Assembly: GCA_019115745.1 (NCBI GenBank)
Contig: DXDA01000016.1
Span: forward strand, 1 to 54,386
Source: Candidatus Alistipes intestinigallinarum
GTDB lineage: Bacteria; Bacteroidota; Bacteroidia; Bacteroidales; Rikenellaceae
Length of the DNA: 54,386 nt
Direction of reading: 5' to 3'
Positions 18,801 to 24,738 of this stretch are shown one piece after another. A program made the translations under genes and the position numbers. Under the pieces are notes generated by a model. The model saw nothing but the letters and a program-made list of their open reading frames with translations. It searched no databases and was not told the origin of the DNA. The first letter of the stretch is position 1. Each line of letters starts with the position of its first letter.

Positions 18801-18966
18801 GTGGCAGCCGATGGGTATCGCGGTGATCGGAGGCCTGACCTTCTCGACGATCCTGACGCTCTTCATCGTGCCGGTGCTCTATTCGATTCTGGTGAACCGC
18901 TCGCAGCGCAAGGAGCGTGAGCGTCTGGCCCGCCTCGCTGCGGCCCACCAGGCGAGCCGCCATTGA
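15826..18966 (+). CDS. RND multidrug efflux transporter (AcrB/HAE1 type)
   Basis: The start at 15826 gives 1,046 residues, standard for the family, and begins with MKIYESAVRKPISTVLL, the cytoplasmic lead into TM1. Twelve membrane helices and two large periplasmic loops are present. The TM4 proton-relay aspartates are visible as Asp399/Asp400 in GMVVDDAIVVLENI. It exports hydrophobic or amphipathic compounds across both membranes using proton motive force, together with the upstream adaptor and channel. Codon use is uniform with its neighbours. Confidence 0.94.
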   Translation: MKIYESAVRKPISTVLLFVGVMVMGLFSLSHLAVDQYPEIEIPQISVITMYPGANAAEIETNITRVLEDNLNTVSNLKKLTSKSQDNVSMITVEFEYGSDLDEGANEIRDVVSRVQSMLPDDIDYPTIFKFSSSMMPIMMLAVTAEESYPALNKILDDKLVNVLNRVDGVGAVSVIGAPEREVQVNVDPARLEAYNLTVEQLGQIIAAENVNIPSGTIDIGNNTFNIKADGEFKLSDELRKVVVSNAGGRTVMLSDVAEIRDTLEKATMDERVNGQRGVRVMFQKQSGANTVNIVREIQSRLPAIQKTLPRDVKMELIFEGSQEITDAIHSLSETILYAFIFVVLVVMVFLGRWRATLIICMTIPVSLICSFIYLFATGSTLNIISLSSLSIAIGMVVDDAIVVLENITTHIERGSNPKEAAIYATNEVWLSVIATTLVVVAVFLPLTMVPGMAGILFRELGWIVTIVVCVSTTAAISLTPMMSAYMLKLEGGVHDYKGVGVVYKPIDRALTWLDNAYARALDWVVHHRRITVFSMMSLFVVSLGLLTQVPTEFFPPSDNSRISATVELEQNIAVEYTARIARQIDSIIYAKYPEIVLVSASAGANSSDNAFAAMQTTGSHIINYNMRLTDVGERERSIYVISDLLRQDLDSIPEIRQYTLTPGGSMGNMSGSATVDIKVFGYDMDVTNAIANDLKGKLRAIPGVRDVKLSRDDLRPEYNVVFDRDRLSYYGMNSATASQAVRNRIDGLVASKYREDGDEYDIVVRYAEPFRTRVEDVENITLYNAQGRPVKLKEVGSVEEEYAAPEIERENRQRVISVESTLGAGVALGDVVAAVNRLIADYPTPEGVDLEVGGTVEDQGDAFSDLLTLFVLIVILVYIVMATQFESLKFPFIIMFTIPFAFTGVFLALWITSTPLSLIALIGAIMLVGIVTKNGIVMVDYMNLLIERGSGVFEAVIAGGKSRLRPVLMTSFTTVLGMLPLAIGTGAGSETWQPMGIAVIGGLTFSTILTLFIVPVLYSILVNRSQRKERERLARLAAAHQASRH

Positions 18967-18997
18967 GGATTGTAAAACCGAAAAACGAGATCGAACC

Positions 18998-19291
18998 ATG
19001 AAAGCCGTATTTTTATCCTATAACCAGGCGCTGACCGACCGGGTCCACGCGATTCTGGACGAACAGGGGATCCGGGGCTTCACGAAGTGGGCCTTGACGC
19101 AGGGGCGCGGGTCGGTGGACGGCGAACCCCACTACGGGACACACGCCTGGCCGTCGATGAACGCCTCGATCCTGGCGATCGTCGAGGACGAACAGGTCGC
19201 ACCGCTGCTGGAGGCGTTCCGGGAGATGGATGCCGCGACGAAGATGCAGGGCTCACGAGCCTTCTACTGGAACATCGAGGGAGGCTTCTGA
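18998..19291 (+). CDS. Small PII-like, RND-associated protein (PG0541-type)
   Basis: This 97-residue cytoplasmic protein starts 31 bp after the RND gene. It has no signal or membrane segment. The sequence reads as a PII-like ferredoxin fold: strand VFLSYNQAL, helix TDRVHAILDEQG, loop GQGSVDGEPHYGTHAWP-like region (TQGRGSVDGEPHYGTHAWP), then strand ILAIVEDEQ and a second helix. I recall this family as a transporter-associated small protein (PG0541 type) that recurs beside RND pumps in Bacteroidota. The position suggests it senses a ligand or regulates the pump. This role is inference. The loop does not match the classical GlnB uridylylation loop. Confidence 0.75.
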   Translation: MKAVFLSYNQALTDRVHAILDEQGIRGFTKWALTQGRGSVDGEPHYGTHAWPSMNASILAIVEDEQVAPLLEAFREMDAATKMQGSRAFYWNIEGGF

Positions 19292-19315
19292 CGGTTTTTG
19301 CCAGGCCCCTCCACG

Positions 19316-19351
19316 AAAAGCCCCCGCACGGTCTCTGTGCGGGGGCTTTTT
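19316..19351. terminator. Bidirectional terminator between the efflux operon and GH97
   Basis: A perfect 14-bp GC-rich stem (19316-19329 with 19337-19350) is flanked by A and T runs. It sits between convergent genes and can end transcription from both sides. Confidence 0.92.
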
Positions 19352-19399
19352 CGGTGGGGCGGGACGGAACTCTCTCCGTCGGAACCGCCCCGGCCGCGG

Positions 19400-21394
19400 C
19401 TATTCGGCCTCGACCTTCAGGGTGAAGCCGCCTCCGGGGGCGAGATGCACCTCGAAGGGTCGGGCGGTGTCGAGGCGGAGCTCTTCGCGGCGGTAGTCCG
19501 AGGCCTTGCGGTCGGCATTCACGCCGTCGCGGAAGAGTTCGGCCGTGCGGGTTCCGCCGAGGAACGAGAGGTCGATCTTCAGGTCGCGGGGCGTCCAGTC
19601 GGTGATGCCGCCGATGTACCACGTCGAGCCCTTGCGGCGTGCCGTGACGATGTACTCGCCGATCTCGCCCGCGAGGATCCGGGTCTCGTCCCAGACGGTC
19701 GGGATCCCGGCGATGAAGCGCGTGCATTCCATCTCCTTGAGGTAGTTCGTCGGGGAGTCGCAGAGCATGTTCAGCGGGGAGTCCAGCACGATGTAGAGTC
19801 CGAGCTGGTGACAGCGGGTTCCCTGGCTCATGGGTTCCGAATTCGAGGGGCGGTAGTTCTGGCGCGTGGCGTTGATCATCGCTCCCTGGGTGTAGTCCAT
19901 CGGTCCGGCCACCTGGCGGATGAAGGGGAGTTGGGTGTCGTATTTCACCTGGTCGTGCGAGGCGGGACGCCATTTGAGCTGCTCCAGCCCGTGTACGCCC
20001 TCGAAGTTGAGGACGTTGGGCCACGTGCGGTTCAGGCCGGCGGGCTTGTGGGTTCCGTGGAAGTCGATCAGCAGCCGGTATTTCGCGGCGGTGGCGGCGG
20101 CGCGGTGGTTGAAGGCGGTCATCTGCTGGTCGTCGCGGTCCATGAAGTCGACCTTGAAGCCCTTGACGCCCATCTCGGCGTAGTGGCGGCAGACACGCTC
20201 CATGTCGCGGTCGAAGGCGTAATACCCGGCCCAGAGGATGATCCCGACGTTGCGTGCGGCGCCGTACTCGACGAGTTCGTGCAGGTCGATCTCCGGCACG
20301 ACCTGCATCAGATCGGCCTGGAGGTTGACGGCCCAGCCTTCGTCGAGAATGACGTATTCGATGCCGTTCGCTGCGGCGAAATCGATGTAGTATTTGTAGG
20401 TGGCATTGTTGACTCCGGTTCGGAAGTCGACGCCGGCGAGGTTCCAGTCGTTCCACCACTCCCAGGCGACCTTCCCGGGACGGATCCACGACGTGTCGTC
20501 GATCTTCGAGGGGGCGGCGAGCAGGTAGCTCAGGTTCGAGGCGGCGAGCTGTGCATCGCTGCCCACGACGGCCATGCGCCACGGGAAGCTCCGCGGAGCG
20601 GCGACCTCGGCAATGTGCCCCTTGCGTGTGCGGACGACCATCTGCAACTGGTTGTGCCCGCCCTGTTCGAGCCGTTCGGGACAGGGGGCGAACATCCCGG
20701 TCAGGGCGGTTCCGCCGTCGGCGTTGCGGAGATAGAGCCCGGGGTAGTCGCAGAGGTCGCTCTCCGAGAGGCAGAGCTTCACACCCTGCCCGGCATCGAC
20801 CACGAGGGGCAGGAAGGCCAGGCGCCCGGGATTCATCTGCGAGAGGGGCGCCTCGGTGTAGATGTTCTCGAACGAGTGGTAGAACTGCGAGTCGAAATTG
20901 CCGTCGGTCCCTGCGGTGACATAGGGGACCGTGGTCTGGAAATCTGCGGGGAAGCGGTACTCGACGCATTCGTTCACGACGTGAAAGGGCTTGCGGGCAT
21001 GGCTCACGAACCGGTAGGCCACGCCGTCGTCGTAGGCGCGGAACTCCACGCTCCAGTCTCCCTTCATGCGGAGGGTCAGGGTGTTGTAGTTTTCGCGGAT
21101 CGAGTCGGCCCGGTAGAGGGGCGAGGCGATCCACCGGTCGACGCTGGTGCGGGAGGCCTTCGTGATGCGGGGTGCGACGCCCCACACGACGCCGTTGTCG
21201 AGTGTCATGGCGAGGGGCGAAGCCTCCAGCAGCGTGCGTCCGTCGCGCACGATGTCGTAGGTCAGCACCTCGGCGGCCGTGACGGTCGTCTGCAGTCGTC
21301 TGTCGGGCGAGGCGAGGGTGTAGCTCTTCCGGGGCAGAGCGTGGGCTGCGGCACCCAGCAGCAGCGCCGCGGCGATCAGAATCGTTTTTTTCAT
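19400..21394 (-). CDS. GH97 family glycoside hydrolase, retaining alpha-galactosidase-like
   Basis: The start at 21394 gives 664 residues with a signal peptide (MKKTILIAAALLLGAAAHA), so the enzyme is periplasmic. The N-terminal beta-supersandwich (CASPDRR-like region, SYTLASPDRRLQ) leads into a catalytic barrel with WEWWNDWNLAG, EYVILDEGWAVN and GFKVDFMDRDDQ. Asp416 in KVDFMD sits where the retaining GH97 alpha-galactosidases carry their nucleophile; the inverting SusB-type alpha-glucosidases lack an Asp there. I therefore favour a retaining alpha-galactosidase, calcium dependent. No PUL partner lies next to it. It is transcribed toward the efflux operon. Confidence 0.85.
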   Translation of the reverse strand: MKKTILIAAALLLGAAAHALPRKSYTLASPDRRLQTTVTAAEVLTYDIVRDGRTLLEASPLAMTLDNGVVWGVAPRITKASRTSVDRWIASPLYRADSIRENYNTLTLRMKGDWSVEFRAYDDGVAYRFVSHARKPFHVVNECVEYRFPADFQTTVPYVTAGTDGNFDSQFYHSFENIYTEAPLSQMNPGRLAFLPLVVDAGQGVKLCLSESDLCDYPGLYLRNADGGTALTGMFAPCPERLEQGGHNQLQMVVRTRKGHIAEVAAPRSFPWRMAVVGSDAQLAASNLSYLLAAPSKIDDTSWIRPGKVAWEWWNDWNLAGVDFRTGVNNATYKYYIDFAAANGIEYVILDEGWAVNLQADLMQVVPEIDLHELVEYGAARNVGIILWAGYYAFDRDMERVCRHYAEMGVKGFKVDFMDRDDQQMTAFNHRAAATAAKYRLLIDFHGTHKPAGLNRTWPNVLNFEGVHGLEQLKWRPASHDQVKYDTQLPFIRQVAGPMDYTQGAMINATRQNYRPSNSEPMSQGTRCHQLGLYIVLDSPLNMLCDSPTNYLKEMECTRFIAGIPTVWDETRILAGEIGEYIVTARRKGSTWYIGGITDWTPRDLKIDLSFLGGTRTAELFRDGVNADRKASDYRREELRLDTARPFEVHLAPGGGFTLKVEAE

Positions 21395-21559
21395 TCGGTA
21401 TGGGGTGGTTAGCTTCGGGATTCTATTTTGTAAAAATAATGAAAAAATTCCGGGCGTGCAAACGCTTTTTTCGGAGGGATGGCATCGGCGGCACGCTTTC
21501 CGGCCTCTTTGGCAGGTGTGTTTTCGGCGGCGGGCCGCGGCATTTTGCGCGAAAATCGT

Positions 21560-21567
21560 TACCTTTG
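21560..21567 (+). promoter_or_regulatory. Candidate -7 box (TACCTTTG) immediately before the MBL-fold gene
   Basis: This TAnnTTTG match ends only 5 bp before the ATG at 21573. Transcription would begin at or next to the start codon, so the mRNA may be leaderless or nearly so. Confidence 0.5.
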
Positions 21568-21572
21568 CAACC

Positions 21573-22358
21573 ATGAAACTCACCTTTCTGGGAACCGGAA
21601 CCTCGCAAGGCGTGCCCGTGATCGGGTGCCGCTGCCGGGTCTGCATGTCGGCCGACCCCCGGGACCACCGTCTGCGCACCTCGGCGATGGTCGAAACCCG
21701 GGGCGTGCGGCTCGTGATCGACGCAGGCCCGGATTTCCGCTACCAGATGCTCTGCACCGGAGTGCGCCACATCGACGGCATCCTGCTCACCCACGAACAC
21801 AAGGACCACATCGGGGGGCTGGACGACGTGCGGGCGTTCAATTTCGTGGATTATCCGCCGACGATTCACCGCGTGGGGATCTACGCCTCGCCGCGGACCG
21901 CCGCGTGCGTGCGCAAGGATTTCGACTACGCCTTTGCGCAGGACAAGTACCGCGGGGTCCCGGAGATCGAGCTCCACGAGATCGACGTCGAGCGCCCCTT
22001 TACGGTGGGCGGCGTCGAGATCCTCCCCGTCTCGGGGCACCACTCCGAGCGCTTCACCGTGACGGGCTACCGGATCGGCCGGCTGGCCTACCTGACGGAC
22101 TTCAAGACGATCGAAGACGCGGAGGTGGAGAAACTCCGGGGTGTGGAGGTGCTGGTGGTCAATGCGCTGCGCTTTGCCGAGCACTACTCGCACTTCAACG
22201 TCGCCGAGGCGCTGGAACTGATCCGTCGGGTGGGGCCGCGGGAGGCGTGGCTGACGCACATGTCGCACGACATCGGGCTGCAGGCCGAGACGGAACCGAC
22301 GCTGCCCCCGGGGGTGCACATGGCCTGCGATACACGGGTGATCGAGTGTGCGGATTGA
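21573..22358 (+). CDS. MBL-fold metallohydrolase, PhnP-like cyclic phosphodiesterase family
   Basis: Start 21573 gives 261 residues. The metal-binding HxHxDH motif is His74, His76, Asp78 and His79 in LLTHEHKDHIGG, and the further His residues are in SGHHSERF and LTHMSHDI. The N-terminal TFLGTGTSQGVPVIGC opening and the Cys-rich RCRVC turn (Cys19, 21, 24) resemble the PhnP/RNase Z-type branch. PhnP enzymes hydrolyse phosphoribosyl cyclic phosphate. No phosphonate genes are nearby, so the substrate here is unknown. The protein is cytoplasmic. Confidence 0.82.
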   Translation: MKLTFLGTGTSQGVPVIGCRCRVCMSADPRDHRLRTSAMVETRGVRLVIDAGPDFRYQMLCTGVRHIDGILLTHEHKDHIGGLDDVRAFNFVDYPPTIHRVGIYASPRTAACVRKDFDYAFAQDKYRGVPEIELHEIDVERPFTVGGVEILPVSGHHSERFTVTGYRIGRLAYLTDFKTIEDAEVEKLRGVEVLVVNALRFAEHYSHFNVAEALELIRRVGPREAWLTHMSHDIGLQAETEPTLPPGVHMACDTRVIECAD

Positions 22359-22406
22359 GACCCCGGGCTGCGGCGTGAAATCGAAAACAAAGCGTAAACA
22401 AACGAT

Positions 22407-23222
22407 ATGAAGACATTGAAAGATCGCGTGATCGTCATCACGGGCGCATCGTCGGGGATCGGCGAGGCGATGGCGAAGGTCTATGCGGTGCAGGGCGCGA
22501 AGGTGGTGCTCGGAGCGCGCAGCGTGCAGAAACTGCAACTCCTGGCGGGGGAGATCCGCACCCACGGGGGCCAGGCGGCCTACTGCGGGGTGGACGTGAC
22601 CCAACCCGAGGAGTGCCGCGAGTTGATCGAGACGGCCGTCCGGGAGTTCGGGCGCCTGGATGTGCTGATCTGCAACGCGGGGATCTCGATGCGGGCGCTT
22701 TTCGACGACGTGGAGCTCGACGTGCTGCACCGCCTGATGGATGTGAACTTCTGGGGCACGGTCAACTGCTGCAAATACGCGCTGCCGTACCTCCAGCAGA
22801 CGAAGGGCTCGATCGTCGGCATCTCGTCGGTCGCCGGACTGCACGGACTGCCCGGCCGCACGGGTTATTCGGCGTCGAAATACGCCATGACGGGTTTCCT
22901 GGAGACGCTGCGCATCGAGAATCTCAAGAAGGGCCTCCACGTGATGATCGCCTGCCCGGGGTTCACGGCCTCGAACGTGCGCTTCTCGGCGCTGACGGCC
23001 GACGGTTCGCAGCAGGGCGAGACGCCGCGCGACGAATCGAAGATGATGACCGCCGAGCAGGTGGCCCGGATCGTAGGGCGGGGGATCGTGCGCCGCAAGC
23101 GGCTGTGCCTGATGGAAGCCGAGGGTCGTGCGACGCATTTCGTGAAGAAGTTTGCGCCGGGCTTCCTCGACCGGATGTTCTACCTGGTGATGTCCCGCGA
23201 ACCGGACTCGCCGCTGAAATAG
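22407..23222 (+). CDS. Short-chain dehydrogenase/reductase (SDR)
   Basis: This 271-residue protein has a Rossmann fold with cofactor motif TGASSGIG (residues 12-19), the NAG motif (residues 90-92) and the catalytic triad Ser141, Tyr154 and Lys158 (in GYSASKYAM). It oxidises or reduces an alcohol/carbonyl with NAD(P). A basic and hydrophobic C-terminal tail (KKFAPGFLDRMFYLVM) may associate with membrane, as in DhrS7-like SDRs. The substrate is unknown. It lies 48 bp after the MBL-fold gene and is probably cotranscribed. Confidence 0.88.
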   Translation: MKTLKDRVIVITGASSGIGEAMAKVYAVQGAKVVLGARSVQKLQLLAGEIRTHGGQAAYCGVDVTQPEECRELIETAVREFGRLDVLICNAGISMRALFDDVELDVLHRLMDVNFWGTVNCCKYALPYLQQTKGSIVGISSVAGLHGLPGRTGYSASKYAMTGFLETLRIENLKKGLHVMIACPGFTASNVRFSALTADGSQQGETPRDESKMMTAEQVARIVGRGIVRRKRLCLMEAEGRATHFVKKFAPGFLDRMFYLVMSREPDSPLK

Positions 23223-23240
23223 GGGGCCGCAAAGGCCGCA

Positions 23241-23277
23241 GACAAGGGGTGCCGCCGACAGGGATACCCCTTTTTTT
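23241..23277 (+). terminator. Probable terminator after the SDR gene
   Basis: A 7-bp stem (23244-23250 with 23266-23272) with a 15-nt loop runs into seven T residues. It is weaker than the other terminators here. It is the natural boundary between the housekeeping genes and the PUL. Confidence 0.55.
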
Positions 23278-23358
23278 GTCTCGGACAGGCCCCTGCAACC
23301 CCGCCCGAAAGGGTCGCGGGGCTTTCTCCGAAAACCCTGTCGGAAAGCCTTTTCGGGC

Positions 23359-23399
23359 GGTTTTTGGACAAATTCCGCATTCCGTTGCACAAAATTGAA
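23359..23399 (+). promoter_or_regulatory. PUL operator candidate, copy A (upstream of GH88 operon)
   Basis: This 41-bp element matches copy B (40432-40472) at 32 of 41 positions and copy C (40368-40408, minus strand) at 28 of 41. It contains an ACAAAT / ACAA direct repeat with a 21-bp period (starts 23368 and 23389). A TTTG follows at 23405. It ends exactly 64 bp before the TAnnTTTG box at 23464. The regulator encoded at 50562 is the leading candidate to bind it. Confidence 0.72.
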
Positions 23400-23463
23400 G
23401 GTTATTTGAGCGGTTTTAAAAATCAATTCTTCAATTCTCGGGGTCTCTCCGGGGGCTTATGGG

Positions 23464-23471
23464 TACTTTTG
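23464..23471 (+). promoter_or_regulatory. Candidate -7 box (TACTTTTG) of the GH88-lyase-SGBP-SusCD operon
   Basis: This is an exact TAnnTTTG match, 41 bp upstream of the GH88 start. There is no TTTG at the normal upstream distance, which fits an activator-dependent promoter. The rest of the SDR-GH88 gap holds the operator copy A and no gene. Confidence 0.65.
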
Positions 23472-23512
23472 TATTCGTCAAAACAACCTGAATACAAAAA
23501 CCTGAACCATCC

Positions 23513-24709
23513 ATGAGAAAAAACCTCCTCCTGATTCCGGGACTTTTTTCCCTTTTCGTGCTGAGCTCCTGCCACGCGGGGTCCGATCCGAAGATCGACG
23601 CCGTGAAGCGGGCCATTGACGTTGCACACGCTCAGTTGGAACTCTCCGCCGCGGAGTTCGATTCGCTGTCGGGCTTTCCGCGCTCGCTGATGCCGAAATT
23701 CAAGGTCGTGGACCCGAAGGACTGGACCAGCGGCTTCTATCCGGGTACGCTGTGGGAAGCCTACCGCCTGACGGGCGACGAGCACCTGCGTGCCGAGGCC
23801 GAGAAGTTCACCGCGCGCCTCGAAGGCATACAATATTATAAGGGGACGCACGACCTGGGCTTCATGGTCTTCTGCAGCTACGGACAGCAGCAGCAGGCCC
23901 TTCACGACGCCCATTCTGCCGAAGTGATCGTCGAGGCGGCCAACAGCCTCATTTCGCGTCAGGATTCGGTCATCGGCGTGATCCGCTCGTGGGACTTCGG
24001 GGAGTGGAACTACCCGGTGATCATCGACAACATGATGAACCTGGAGATGCTCTTCTGGGCCTCGAAGCATACGGGCGATCCGAAGTACCGCGACGTGGCG
24101 GTGCGCCATGCCGACATCACGCTGCAGAACCACTTCCGCGAGGACGCCAGCTCGTACCACGTCGTAAGCTATAACGACGACGGCACGGTCGAGAGCCGCG
24201 GGACATTCCAGGGCTATTCCGACTCTTCGGCCTGGGCCCGGGGCCAGGGCTGGGGACTCTACGGCTATACGATGTGCTACCGCGAGACGGGCGACACGAC
24301 GTATCTGGACCATGCGCGTCGCATCGCTTCGTTCGTGATGAACCATCCCCGTACGCCCGAGGATCTGATTCCCTATTGGGACTACGACGCTCCGGACATT
24401 CCGAATGCTCCGCGTGACGCCTCGGCCGCAGCGGTGATTGCCTCGGCGCTCTTCGAGTTGTCGACGCTGGTTCCCGAGAGCGAGGGCAAGGCCTATTTCG
24501 AGCGGGCCGAAGCGATGCTGATGAGCCTGTCGTCGGATGCCTACCTGGCCGAGAAGGGTACCAACGGGGGCTTCATCCTGAAGCACAGTGTGGGTCACCT
24601 GCCCGCCGAGAGCGAGATCGACACGCCGCTCAACTATGCGGACTACTACTACCTGGAGGCTATCCAGCGTTACCTTTCGCTGCGGGGTGTAGATCCTCTG
24701 CAGCTCTGA
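23513..24709 (+). CDS. GH88 unsaturated glucuronyl hydrolase, lipoprotein
   Basis: This 398-residue enzyme removes the 4,5-unsaturated uronic acid left at the non-reducing end by polysaccharide lyases. The signal peptide ends LSSC, so Cys20 would be lipidated. The two catalytic aspartates of GH88 are visible: Asp114 in THDLGFMVF and Asp172 in YPVIIDNMMNLEML. The alpha/alpha barrel carries the usual SAWARGQGWGLYGY motif. It is the first gene of the SusCD operon, and its place beside heparin lyases predicts activity on unsaturated heparin disaccharides. Preferred sulfation cannot be read from sequence. Confidence 0.93.
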   Translation: MRKNLLLIPGLFSLFVLSSCHAGSDPKIDAVKRAIDVAHAQLELSAAEFDSLSGFPRSLMPKFKVVDPKDWTSGFYPGTLWEAYRLTGDEHLRAEAEKFTARLEGIQYYKGTHDLGFMVFCSYGQQQQALHDAHSAEVIVEAANSLISRQDSVIGVIRSWDFGEWNYPVIIDNMMNLEMLFWASKHTGDPKYRDVAVRHADITLQNHFREDASSYHVVSYNDDGTVESRGTFQGYSDSSAWARGQGWGLYGYTMCYRETGDTTYLDHARRIASFVMNHPRTPEDLIPYWDYDAPDIPNAPRDASAAAVIASALFELSTLVPESEGKAYFERAEAMLMSLSSDAYLAEKGTNGGFILKHSVGHLPAESEIDTPLNYADYYYLEAIQRYLSLRGVDPLQL

Positions 24710-24738
24710 AACAAGCAAACCCTAAAACCATTAACTCT

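Noticed and set aside
15799..18999. A 1,066-codon minus-strand frame
   Set aside because: It is antisense to the RND transporter and very rich in Arg and His, typical of shadow frames in high-GC DNA.
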